This document shows, piece after piece, positions 1-6,730 of a stretch of DNA of 8,596 bases. Location of the stretch: the NCBI GenBank assembly GCA_007135015.1, contig SLJS01000085.1, forward strand, positions 1 to 8,596, given 5' to 3'. The notes below the pieces were generated by a model. That model ran no database searches, had not been told where the DNA came from, and saw only the letters and a program-made list of their open reading frames with translations. A program made the position numbers and the translations under genes. Source of the DNA: Alcanivorax sp. (GTDB lineage Bacteria; Pseudomonadota; Gammaproteobacteria; Pseudomonadales; Alcanivoracaceae). Numbering within the stretch: the stretch's first letter is position 1; each line of letters opens with the position of its first letter.

Positions 1-39
1 AACGGCATTGCCCGCACCGTCAACGGACTGCTTGAATAA
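1..39 (+). CDS. 3' end of an unidentified protein-coding gene (partial)
   Basis: Frame 1 reads 12 codons (NGIARTVNGLLE) and then TAA at 37-39. The start and most of the gene lie outside the window, so no family can be assigned from so short a tail. It is read on the same strand as the DoxX-family gene but is separated from it by 216 bases that hold a palindrome and stem-loops, so co-transcription is uncertain. It could also be a chance open frame, since only 12 codons are visible. Confidence 0.45.
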   Translation, partial: NGIARTVNGLLE

Positions 40-105
40 AACTCAAGGCCGTCAGTCTCGCTCCCCGAAATCATTCCTGTTTTCTTGGCGTGCCTGGCGG
101 CTTGG

Positions 106-129
106 CGGGATCAATAATTGACCTTCCCG
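106..129. promoter_or_regulatory. Palindrome overlapping a TTGACC -35-like hexamer upstream of the DoxX gene
   Basis: Bases 111-121 are an 11-bp palindrome, TCAAT-A-ATTGA, flanked by CGGGA (106-110) and TCCCG (125-129), offset by three bases. The right arm overlaps TTGACC at 118-123, a reasonable -35 hexamer. The matching -10 position (around 139-146) is poor, so the promoter is tentative. An A/T-rich dyad over a -35 in otherwise GC-rich DNA would fit a repressor or activator site, but no regulator can be named. Confidence 0.25.
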
Positions 130-154
130 TTACCCACGAATTCTGCCGAGGAGC

Positions 155-245
155 CGCTTTTCGGATGAACAGATAACCCGCCAGACTCCCCTGTAACGAA
201 AAGCGAATCCGGCGCATCCATTTCTCTTACTCATGACGGGATGCG
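155..245 (+). promoter_or_regulatory. Two stem-loops in the leader of the DoxX-family gene
   Basis: First dyad: CGCTTTTCG (155-163) is the exact complement of CGAAAAGCG (197-205), with a further ACAG (169-172) / CTGT (191-194) pairing inside. Second dyad: CGCATCC (213-219) pairs with GGATGCG (239-245), a 19-nt loop between them. The second stem ends where the ribosome-binding purines (GAGGAAG, 245-251) begin, so folding could affect ribosome access. No known riboswitch is recognised, and a regulatory role is inference. Confidence 0.3.
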
Positions 246-255
246 AGGAAGAACA

Positions 256-912
256 ATGCAGAAGCTGATTTATCTGGCCAACCGGGCCCACGACCTGCTG
301 GAAGCGACGCGCAAACTGGATTTTGTCGCGCCGCTTCTGCTCCGGCTTACCCTGGCTTTCGTGTTCATCGGGGCGGGACTGATCAAGGTCACCGGCTTTG
401 AGAACCAGGTCATGTGGTTCGAGCACAGCCTGGGAATGCCGTTTCCCACATTGATGGTTTTTCTCGTCACCGCGGCGGAGTTCGGCGGCGGTATCCTTTT
501 GCTGCTGGGGCTTGCGACAAGGTATGTGACGGTGCCGCTGATGATTGCCATGGTGGTGGCGGCGCTTGCGGTGCACGCGGAAAACGGCTGGTACGCGATC
601 GGGCAGACCAACCCGGACACCAACTGGGCAAAGCCCTGGGCGAGTCTGGGGATACCGGCGGCACAACGCAGCCTGGAAAACAGCGAGGAAGTCGGTCGGC
701 GTGTCAGTGCGGCCCGTTCGCTGCTTCGTCAGCACGGCAACTATAACTGGCTGACCGAAAAGGGAAACTTCGTTGTTCTCCAGAACGGCATCGAGTTCGC
801 GGCCTATTACTTCATGATGCTGCTGGCGCTGTTCTTCCTGGGGGCCGGACGCTTTGTCAGTCTGGATTACTGGATCGCACAGCGTTTCCGGGACCGGCCT
901 GAATCCGGTTGA
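256..912 (+). CDS. Extended DoxX-family integral membrane protein (HvfX-like)
   Basis: A 218-residue inner-membrane protein. Four hydrophobic segments are visible: about residues 24-42, 63-81, 87-105 and 179-197. The first contains the DoxX-like run RLTLAFVFIGAGLIKV, and the second follows WFEHSLGMPFP and contains the E-F-GGG-I-L-LLGLA pattern. Classic DoxX proteins are about 130-150 residues. Here about 70 polar residues separate helices 3 and 4, ending in HGNYNWLTEKGNFVVLQNGIEF. From memory, this extended layout matches the DoxX subgroup annotated as HvfX, linked to copper-binding RiPP maturation. Its usual partners (small DUF2282 precursor, DUF692 and DUF2063 proteins) are not in view, so that role is inference. 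The ATG at 256 is preferred over the in-frame ATG at 241 because GAGGAAG (245-251) sits just upstream of 256 and the earlier ATG lies inside a predicted stem. mlaA follows 62 bases downstream on the same strand. Confidence 0.85.
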   Translation: MQKLIYLANRAHDLLEATRKLDFVAPLLLRLTLAFVFIGAGLIKVTGFENQVMWFEHSLGMPFPTLMVFLVTAAEFGGGILLLLGLATRYVTVPLMIAMVVAALAVHAENGWYAIGQTNPDTNWAKPWASLGIPAAQRSLENSEEVGRRVSAARSLLRQHGNYNWLTEKGNFVVLQNGIEFAAYYFMMLLALFFLGAGRFVSLDYWIAQRFRDRPESG

Positions 913-936
913 TGGCGTTTTCAGGCGGCGGCTGGC

Positions 937-942
937 TATAAT
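937..942 (+). promoter_or_regulatory. Consensus -10 box (TATAAT) upstream of the MlaA-family gene
   Basis: TATAAT at 937-942 is a perfect sigma-70 -10 hexamer in a strongly GC-rich 62-bp gap. The start codon of the next gene lies 33 bases downstream, so a transcript would have a leader of about 25 nt containing GGAGA at 962-966. No good -35 hexamer is seen at 16-18 bp spacing (the region reads TGGCGTTTT). TG occurs just upstream but one base off the extended -10 position. The gene may therefore have its own promoter as well as read-through from the DoxX gene. Confidence 0.4.
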
Positions 943-974
943 GCGGCGGTCGCAAGCCCCCGGAGACGGTTCTG

Positions 975-1769
975 GTGCCCATACTCCGTTTTTTCCTGTT
1001 CCTGCTGTTCGCTGGACTACTGGCCGTGCCCGGCCCGGCCGGGGCCGAGGATGACTGGGCAGACCTCGAGGACGATGACTGGGCCGCGGATGATCCCTTT
1101 GCCGACCCCGCCGGCGAGATCGAGGATCCCTGGGAGAGCTGGAATCGGCGGGTCTTTCAGTTCAATGAACGGGTTGATCAGTATGCGGCAAAGCCGGCGG
1201 CACGGGGCTACCGTGCGGCCACGCCCGGCTGGTTTCGGCAGCGGGTACGGCGGTTTTTCCGCAATCTCGATGATTTCAGCAGCGGGGTTCACGGAATCCT
1301 TCAGCTTGAATGGCGGGAGTCGGGGCGCAGCTTCGGTCGCTTCGGTCTGAATACCACCCTCGGCGTCGGGGGCCTGTTCGATGTGGCCTCCAGGGTCGAG
1401 CTGGACAGAAATCCCCAGGATCTGGGTCTCACCCTGGCGCACTGGGGCGTACCCGAGGGGCCTTTCGTGATGCTGCCGTTTGTGGGGCCTTCCACGGTGC
1501 GCGACGGCGCCGCCCTGTACCCGGACCGCTATACCAGCATCAAGCCCTACACCAATCTGGACTGGCAGGTCCGCTATGGCCTGACCGGTCTGCGTCTGCT
1601 GGCCCTGCGCGAGGATCTGCTGGATCTCGAGGAGATCATTACCGGCGATCGCTATATCTTCATGCGCGATTACTACCTGAGCAGCAGGCGGGCGCGGACC
1701 GGTGAAGCGGATGACGATTTCGGTTTCGGCGATGACCAGTTTGACGACTGGGACGATGACGACTGGTGA
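975..1769 (+). CDS. mlaA: MlaA/VacJ-family phospholipid-transport protein lacking a lipobox
   Basis: MlaA is the outer-membrane component that removes mislocalised phospholipid from the outer leaflet and passes it to periplasmic MlaC. This 264-residue protein shows the family hallmarks in order: DPWESWNR (51-58), the FRNLDDF region (95-101), NTTLGVGGLFDVAS (126-139), LAHWGVPEGPFVMLPFVGPSTVRD (154-177, two blocks) and YIFMRDYYL (227-235). The N-terminus is a clear Sec signal (hydrophobic core 5-18) with a likely signal peptidase I site after AGA (24). There is no cysteine anywhere, so it cannot be lipidated as E. coli MlaA is. Acidic Asp-Asp-Trp clusters occur at both ends of the mature chain (25-41 and 246-264). 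Start: GTG at 975 with GGAGA 8 bases upstream. No other mla genes are in the window, as is common for mlaA. Family assignment is firm; the exact anchoring mode is unknown. Confidence 0.93.
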   Translation: MPILRFFLFLLFAGLLAVPGPAGAEDDWADLEDDDWAADDPFADPAGEIEDPWESWNRRVFQFNERVDQYAAKPAARGYRAATPGWFRQRVRRFFRNLDDFSSGVHGILQLEWRESGRSFGRFGLNTTLGVGGLFDVASRVELDRNPQDLGLTLAHWGVPEGPFVMLPFVGPSTVRDGAALYPDRYTSIKPYTNLDWQVRYGLTGLRLLALREDLLDLEEIITGDRYIFMRDYYLSSRRARTGEADDDFGFGDDQFDDWDDDDW

Positions 1770-1785
1770 CGGTAGTCGGGGTTGG

Positions 1786-2128
<343 letters not shown>

Positions 2129-2139
2129 CGGCCCCGTCT

Positions 2140-3099
2140 TCAGCCGGCGAGGTCCAGATTTTCTGTGAGAAGCTCCTCGAGCGCTTCCTGGTCCCGGGCG
2201 AAGCGGCGGATGCCGTCGGCGAGCAGGTCGCTGGCCATGGGGTTGTCGTTGATGGCCCAGCGGAAGGCGCTTTCGGTAAGGGGCGGTTGCTCAGCAAGCA
2301 TTTCCACGTCGCCTTCACTGAGCGCCGGCTCCAGTTTACCGTCGTCTGCGGCGAGTTCCTCGAGAAGCTTCGGGCTGATGGTCAGGCGGTCACAGCCGGC
2401 CAGCGCTTCCACTTGCGCGGCGGTGCGAAAGCTTGCGCCCATGACCACGGTGTCCATGCCCAGGCCCTTCAGGGTGGTGAAGATGGTGCGTACCGACTGC
2501 ACACCGGGGTCGTCGTGCGGGCCGGTGACCTCATGGCCGCGTTTGACATACCAGTCATAAATTCGCCCGACGAATGGCGAAACCAGCGTGGCGCCGGCTT
2601 CCGCTGCCGCCAGTGCCTGTTCCAGAGAGAAGACCAGCGTCAGGTTGCAACGGATGCCTTCCTGTTCCAGCACTTCCGCGGCGCGGATGCCTTCCCAGGT
2701 GGCGGCGAGCTTGATCAGGAAACGGTCCCGGTCCACGCCCAGGGTCCGGTACAGCGCGGCCAGATTGCGTGCCCGTTCGATCGAGGCGGCCGTATTGAAC
2801 GACAGTCTGGCATCCACCTCCGTGGAGACCTGGCCCGGAATATGTTCAAGCACCAGCTGGCCGACAAGGGTGGCGAAAGCGTCGCAGAATCGTGCCAGTT
2901 CATCACCGTAGTCCAGTCGTGCAGCGAGATCCCGTGCCTCGCGCAGCAGGCTTTCGCAGTCCTGCTGACGGGCGACGGCCAGCAGCAGGGACGGGTTGGT
3001 GGTGGCATCCACGGGTGCCAGGGTGCGAATGGCCTCCAGCTCGCCGGTATCGGCGACCACGATGCTGCACTGTTCCAGCTGACTGCGCTTGCTTGTCAT
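2140..3099 (-). CDS. tal: Transaldolase (sedoheptulose-7-phosphate:glyceraldehyde-3-phosphate)
   Basis: A cytosolic enzyme of the non-oxidative pentose phosphate pathway that moves a dihydroxyacetone unit from sedoheptulose 7-phosphate to glyceraldehyde 3-phosphate. At 319 residues it matches the TalB-type (class I) length. The Schiff-base lysine is Lys130 in FLIKLAATWEGIRAA. Other expected catalytic residues are Asp17 (VADTGE), Glu94 (STEVDARLS) and Thr154 (CNLTLVFS). The DATTNPSLL motif (31-39) and VSPFVGRIYDWY follow the family pattern. The ATG at 3099 gives the normal N-terminus; the ribosome site is weak (GGACAG). It follows dusA with a 121-base gap on the same strand and may be transcribed separately, with a perfect 12-bp palindrome just upstream of its start. 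Its 3' end faces the heptad-repeat element. Confidence 0.96.
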   Translation of the reverse strand: MTSKRSQLEQCSIVVADTGELEAIRTLAPVDATTNPSLLLAVARQQDCESLLREARDLAARLDYGDELARFCDAFATLVGQLVLEHIPGQVSTEVDARLSFNTAASIERARNLAALYRTLGVDRDRFLIKLAATWEGIRAAEVLEQEGIRCNLTLVFSLEQALAAAEAGATLVSPFVGRIYDWYVKRGHEVTGPHDDPGVQSVRTIFTTLKGLGMDTVVMGASFRTAAQVEALAGCDRLTISPKLLEELAADDGKLEPALSEGDVEMLAEQPPLTESAFRWAINDNPMASDLLADGIRRFARDQEALEELLTENLDLAG

Positions 3100-3112
3100 T
3101 GCTTCTGTCCGG

Positions 3113-3124
3113 TTACCGCGGTAA
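3113..3124. promoter_or_regulatory. Perfect 12-bp palindrome upstream of tal (operator candidate)
   Basis: TTACCGCGGTAA is self-complementary over all 12 bases and ends 13 bases before the tal ATG, in the expected leader. On the minus strand a TATGCT -10-like hexamer lies a little upstream (around 3134-3139), so a protein bound to the palindrome would sit near the transcription start or block elongation. No regulator is identified, and a palindrome of this length can arise by chance. Confidence 0.25.
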
Positions 3125-3220
3125 ATGAACAGGCAGCATAACGCGAATCAGCAGGCCAGAGAATGATACCGGCGCCGGCGCGGGACGGGCATTTGTGAAG
3201 TGGTCGACTTCGCGGGGCGC

Positions 3221-4264
3221 TCAGGCGTTTGCGGTGGCCGCCCGGGAGGGTGCCTCTCGCTCCCGGGGCACCTTCGCCAGGGCATCTTCCAGCACCCGGG
3301 GGGTTGCCCCGGGCTTGTGGGCATTCTCGCTGATGTGGCGTCGAAAGGCCCGGGCGCCGGGGATGCCCTGGAAGAGGTTCAGCACATGGCGCAGTACGTG
3401 CTTCGGGTGGATGCCCGCGGCAAAGCGGCGCTCCACCCAGGGCAGGAAGGCCTCGATGACTTCGTGCCGGCAGGGCAACGGATGGGTATCCCCGAAGATG
3501 CGCCGGTCGGCTTCCACCAGCATCCAGGGGTTGCGCCAGATCTCGCGTCCGATCATGACTCCGTCCAGCGTGCGCAGGTGTTCGCAAGCCTGATCCAGCC
3601 CCTGTATGCCACCATTGAGGATGATCTGGCAGTCCGGGAAGTCCGTTCGCAGCATCCGGGCCCGGTCGTATTGCAGCGGCGGAATCTCCCGGTTCTCCCG
3701 GGGGCTCAGGCCACCGAGCACGGCCTTGCGGGCGTGGATGATAAAGGTGCGGCAGCCGGCATCACGTACCCGGGAAACGAATTCGTGGAGAAAGGGATAA
3801 TCGTCCCGGTCATCAATGCCGATGCGGGTCTTTACCGTGACCGGCAGGCCGGTGGCATCGGCCATCGCGGCCACGCAACGCCCCACGAGCTCCGGTTCCG
3901 CCATCAGGCAGGCGCCGAAACGTCCGGACTGGACCCGGTCGGAGGGGCAGCCCACATTGAGGTTGATCTCGTCGTAGCCGAAGTCGGTGCAGACACGGGC
4001 CGCCTCGGCAAGCAGTTTCGGGTCGCTGCCCCCGAGTTGTGCCGCCACCGGATGTTCGAGTGCGTCAAAGCCGAGCAGCTTTTCCCGGTCGCCGTGGTGA
4101 ATGGCCTGCGCCGTTACCATCTCCGTATACAGCAGCGTGTGGCGGCTGATCAGGCGGCACAGGTAGCGGAAGTCCCGGGTGGTGTAATCCATCATCGGGG
4201 CTACCGACAGGCGCCTGTCGGGTTCGCCATGGGCGGTGAATCGATGCTGGTGCATTGCGGTCAC
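3221..4264 (-). CDS. dusA: tRNA-dihydrouridine(20/20a) synthase DusA
   Basis: An FMN- and NADPH-dependent cytosolic enzyme that reduces uridine to dihydrouridine at positions 20/20a of the tRNA D-loop. The 347-residue protein has the TIM-barrel core: SVAPMMDYTTRDFR near 20-33, LYTEMVTAQAI (45-55), HPVAAQLGGSDP (71-82) and INLNVGCPSDRV (100-111) with catalytic Cys106. It continues with PVTVKTRIGIDD (141-152, Lys145), FIIHARKA (174-181, His177), LSPRENREIPPL (186-197), NGGI (217-220) and GVMIGR (235-240) for FMN phosphate binding. The C-terminal helical domain keeps the family pattern LFQGIPGARAFRRHISENAHK. The start chosen is GTG at 4264, which overlaps the upstream stop codon by 4 bases (GTGA) and has GGAAG 7 bases upstream. 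The ATG at 4255 is possible but 16 bases from that site. DusA rather than DusB/DusC is indicated by the length and the NREIPPL motif. Confidence 0.96.
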   Translation of the reverse strand: MTAMHQHRFTAHGEPDRRLSVAPMMDYTTRDFRYLCRLISRHTLLYTEMVTAQAIHHGDREKLLGFDALEHPVAAQLGGSDPKLLAEAARVCTDFGYDEINLNVGCPSDRVQSGRFGACLMAEPELVGRCVAAMADATGLPVTVKTRIGIDDRDDYPFLHEFVSRVRDAGCRTFIIHARKAVLGGLSPRENREIPPLQYDRARMLRTDFPDCQIILNGGIQGLDQACEHLRTLDGVMIGREIWRNPWMLVEADRRIFGDTHPLPCRHEVIEAFLPWVERRFAAGIHPKHVLRHVLNLFQGIPGARAFRRHISENAHKPGATPRVLEDALAKVPREREAPSRAATANA

Positions 4265-4830
4265 TGTTCGTCTTCCGGGGGCCTGGAGGCATCGCGGCGT
4301 GGTGATTCTTCTTCGTCGTTCTCTGCCTTTGCCTGTCCGCGACGGCGGCGCGCGGCTTCCGGTACCCGCGCCCGGGTGGCACGGCGGCGGGTGATGGTGC
4401 GCCAGAAGGGCAGCCGCCGGGTCAGATTCGCCATTTCATCCACGGAGTCGCTGATACCGGACAGGCGGTCAACGGTGTCGCGGATGCCCACCAGCTCATC
4501 CACATGTTCGGCAATGCGGAACACGACCATGTAGAACTCCAGCAGCGCCCGCAATACCGAGGCGGCCACCAGGAATGCAAGGGGGCTGGCGAAAAACAGG
4601 TAGAAAAGCCCTCGCCAGGTGGACTGCATGAAGGCCTCGATGCTCACGTAGAGCAGCGCCAGGGCAATGCTCGTCAGGATCAGGCCATAGGCGCCGGGCA
4701 GCACCTGGATGATCATGTATCGGTCAAACCGGAAATTGAACAGCTCCTTCCAGTACTGGATCACCCAGATCAGCGCCAGATTGATCCGGTAGCGAAGCGT
4801 TTCAATCTGCTCGCGGCGGCGTTTTACCAT
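4261..4830 (-). CDS. DUF4282-like two-helix membrane protein
   Basis: A 189-residue protein of unknown function. Its N-terminal part is basic and amphipathic; FNFRFDRYMI (31-40) leads into two membrane helices at about 42-66 and 74-97, followed by LLEFYMVVFRIAEHVDEL (96-113). FDR before helix 1 and a conserved E-x3-VVFRI-E stretch after helix 2 match my recollection of DUF4282. A short repeated pattern follows (GIRDTVDRLSGISDSVDEM, 115-133), possibly helical or coiled-coil. The tail from 147 is highly basic and then acidic and looks disordered. The ATG lies within the end of the DUF2804 gene (ATGGTAA, 7-base overlap), with GAGGAG 11 bases upstream inside that gene. Its stop overlaps the dusA start by 4 bases. 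This double overlap argues for translational coupling with both neighbours. No catalytic motif is visible. Confidence 0.85.
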   Translation of the reverse strand: MVKRRREQIETLRYRINLALIWVIQYWKELFNFRFDRYMIIQVLPGAYGLILTSIALALLYVSIEAFMQSTWRGLFYLFFASPLAFLVAASVLRALLEFYMVVFRIAEHVDELVGIRDTVDRLSGISDSVDEMANLTRRLPFWRTITRRRATRARVPEAARRRRGQAKAENDEEESPRRDASRPPEDEQ

Positions 4831-5888
4831 TTTGCGTACTGCTCCTCGACAAAGCCATGGAGGTTGTCAATTTCCAGGGTGCGGCCGCCGGAAAGCGCCA
4901 GGCTTCCCTCGAAGCGTCCGAAAAGTTGCGTGAACCGGCTGGCGAACAGGCCCAGGTTCATGTGCTCACGATGCCGTCCATCGGCGGTAAAGCGCAATGA
5001 TACCTGACCGTCATAACTGCTGATCCGCCAGGTGGAAAGCAGATTGTCCTGATCATACTCGAAGGCAACGGTATCGACCTTGTAAAGCTCTCCATTCACC
5101 CAGATGCAGTTTTCGGTGAAGCTGGTCTCGTTGACCCCGCAGGACAGGTTGATGCCCACCAGGGTCCCGTCGCCGGTGTATGCGGACAGGCACGCCCAGT
5201 TCCAGTAGGTCTGGCGTCTCATATAGCCGGCGGAGAAATCATGATGGCCGCAGGCGCCAGCCTCGTTCAGTGAAATGGTTCCGTCGGCACGCTCGAGCGT
5301 GCCGGTAACCGGCACCCCGGCCACCTTGTTGGCGTAGACCCAGCCGTTGATGCCCGTGCGCGTGCACAGGGACATGGGCATATAGGAGGGCTGCTCCCGC
5401 AGGGTGGCGTTCAGCCTGGTTCCCGGCAGGGTGAGCTGGAGCTGTTTCTCCAGCAGCCCCTCGGCGGTGCGGTGATACCCCATGGCGATATCCACCTTCC
5501 CCTGGCGAAAACGGCTCTTGCCCTGTACCGGAGAGTCGGAAAGCGACAGTGAGCGCGCAAGGGGCGAGCGCCAGGTATATTCCTCCAGCCTTCCGCTGTG
5601 GGGCTCGAAGATATAGAAAAAGGCGATTCCCAGCCATGCCGTATTGGCCAGGGCACACCCGGCCAGCAGCTGGTCGCTGACAATGCCGAAATACTGGAAC
5701 TGCTTGTAGTGGAAGTGCCTGGCCATCCGCGAGGCCTGTCTGCCCATGGCGGTGCGGTAGTCGGTGCTGCGCCCGTTGATTCGGGGCACCGAGGCGGGAA
5801 AGATGCCCTGTGCCACGCGGCCGTTTTCGTCGACCAGCTGTTGCGGGACGAAGGGAACGGAATAATGGGCGGTCGCCTTGGGCTGCAT
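4824..5888 (-). CDS. DUF2804 domain-containing protein
   Basis: A 354-residue protein of unknown function matching the DUF2804 family. Characteristic features are HHDFSAGYMRRQTYWNWA (215-231), a GINLSCGVNET stretch and ENCIWVNGE (259-267), followed by an F-E-Y-D and DGQVSLRF beta-rich segment. The FGRFEGSL region and the terminal GFVEEQYAKW (345-354) complete the pattern. No convincing signal peptide is present when translation starts at the ATG at 5888, so it is probably cytosolic; a hydrophobic stretch at about 76-93 (LAGCALANTAWLGIAFFYIF) is more likely buried core. The frame is open further upstream to a TTG at 5948, but that codon overlaps the candidate -35 box, so ATG 5888 with AGG about 10 bases upstream is preferred. 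It heads the DUF2804-DUF4282-dusA cluster. Some relatives of the fold act on lipids or carotenoids, which is only a hint. Confidence 0.88.
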   Translation of the reverse strand: MQPKATAHYSVPFVPQQLVDENGRVAQGIFPASVPRINGRSTDYRTAMGRQASRMARHFHYKQFQYFGIVSDQLLAGCALANTAWLGIAFFYIFEPHSGRLEEYTWRSPLARSLSLSDSPVQGKSRFRQGKVDIAMGYHRTAEGLLEKQLQLTLPGTRLNATLREQPSYMPMSLCTRTGINGWVYANKVAGVPVTGTLERADGTISLNEAGACGHHDFSAGYMRRQTYWNWACLSAYTGDGTLVGINLSCGVNETSFTENCIWVNGELYKVDTVAFEYDQDNLLSTWRISSYDGQVSLRFTADGRHREHMNLGLFASRFTQLFGRFEGSLALSGGRTLEIDNLHGFVEEQYAKW

Positions 5889-5919
5889 GGGGAAACCTGC
5901 TGGTGAGGTGGGTGAGAGT

Positions 5920-5948
5920 AAAATAGGGACAAGCCGGCTGCCGGGCAA
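5920..5948 (-). promoter_or_regulatory. Candidate sigma-70 promoter for the DUF2804-DUF4282-dusA operon
   Basis: On the minus strand TTGCCC (5948-5943) is followed after exactly 17 bases by TATTTT (5925-5920), each matching the consensus at 4 of 6 positions. Transcription would begin near 5913, leaving a leader of about 25 nt before the ATG at 5888. A GCCGGG (5940-5945) / CCCGGC (5955-5960) dyad overlaps the -35 and could be an operator or simply GC-rich symmetry. Confidence 0.4.
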
Positions 5949-5977
5949 GTAATCCCCGGCGATTGTCCTACAGCCGC

Positions 5978-6565
5978 CTATTGTGCGTCCTGCCGAAGGT
6001 ACTCCTGGTACTCGCGGAACTGCCGCAGCCCTTCCTTCAGGTCCATGTCTTCCAGTTGCACCTCTTGTGCCGGGGGCGTGTCGGTTTCGGACGTTTCGGA
6101 CCCATCCTCGCGCTGTGCCGCTGCGGCCTGCGCGGTGGTTGCCGCCGCCCGGGGCTCCACTTCGTCGGGCAGGGCCATGTCACGGGGGTAGAGAAAGCTG
6201 TGTGCCCGCTTCAGGCCGGGGTTCTCGCGGCTGAATTGCTGTTGACCTTCCGCGTCCTGCCAGGTCCATACGGTCTCGACAGTTTCCTCGGTGATGACCG
6301 TGGGGCCAGGCTTTTCCTCCTCGCGCAACAGCGAGGTGAACGACTGGTAGAGGCCCACCGCGCCGTCGCGCCACTGTCCGGCGGTTTCCGACAGCCTTTC
6401 CGGCACCGAGGGTTCGGCGTTCTCCTCGGCGGTCTCCTCCCCGGCGGTGTCCTGTCCGCCGGGAAGAATGCCTCCGTCCATGAGTCCCTGGAGGCGGCCG
6501 GCGGTGAAGACCATGATGGCCGCGCACATCACCAGGCTGAACAGCATCATCGTGGGTGATCTCAT
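5978..6565 (-). CDS. Membrane-anchored protein with a DUF4124-like motif
   Basis: A 195-residue hypothetical protein. One N-terminal hydrophobic segment (about 6-23, MMLFSLVMCAAIMVFTAG) should act as an uncleaved anchor or signal sequence; the cysteine at 14 is not in a standard lipobox. The rest would be periplasmic. It contains an acidic, disordered-looking stretch (38-60), then VWTWQDAEGQQQFSRENPG (99-117), which follows the DUF4124 pattern of an aromatic-rich DxxGxxxFS/Y strand pair. An Ala/Gln/Glu-rich linker and an amphipathic charged helix (LKEGLRQFREYQEYLRQ, 176-192) end the chain. The ATG at 6565 has AGGGAG 8 bases upstream; the GTG at 6583 lacks a good ribosome site. It lies 89 bases ahead of the DUF2804 gene on the same strand and could be co-transcribed. 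Function is unknown. Confidence 0.75.
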   Translation of the reverse strand: MRSPTMMLFSLVMCAAIMVFTAGRLQGLMDGGILPGGQDTAGEETAEENAEPSVPERLSETAGQWRDGAVGLYQSFTSLLREEEKPGPTVITEETVETVWTWQDAEGQQQFSRENPGLKRAHSFLYPRDMALPDEVEPRAAATTAQAAAAQREDGSETSETDTPPAQEVQLEDMDLKEGLRQFREYQEYLRQDAQ

Positions 6566-6730
6566 CACTATGGCTCCCTGCACTGACTGGTGTTCATCCC
6601 TTGCACGGGGGTGACACCGGGCGGCATTCTGTTTCCCGTGCGGCGCCGGGTGACCGCACTCGTTCTGTTTGTCGCCCCAAACGGGTTAAGCTTGCCGATG
6701 GCACCGAGAATAACCACAGCGGGAGAGACA
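6566..6730. promoter_or_regulatory. Divergent intergenic region between the DUF4124-like and GMC genes
   Basis: These 165 bases separate two genes transcribed away from each other, so promoters for both must lie here or nearby. TTGCAC at 6601-6606 is a possible plus-strand -35, but the -10 position (around 6625-6630, CATTCT) is weak. GGGTGAC occurs twice, near 6609 and 6649, and could be a binding half-site. An open frame runs through this region into the GMC gene but lacks a ribosome site at its first ATG (6590). No clear operator is identified. Confidence 0.3.

Noticed and set aside
3169..3178. GC-only palindrome CCGGCGCCGG between tal and dusA as a terminator
   Set aside because: It has no loop and no following T-run, and such GC symmetry is common in this base composition.
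5889..5948. Longer DUF2804 protein starting at TTG 5948
   Set aside because: That start would overlap the candidate promoter, is a rare start codon, and adds residues unlike the family; ATG 5888 has an upstream AGG.
6590..6730. N-terminal extension of the GMC protein from ATG 6590
   Set aside because: The flavin-binding motif begins right after the ATG at 6731, which has a good purine-rich ribosome site; the extension has no family similarity and occupies the divergent promoter region.
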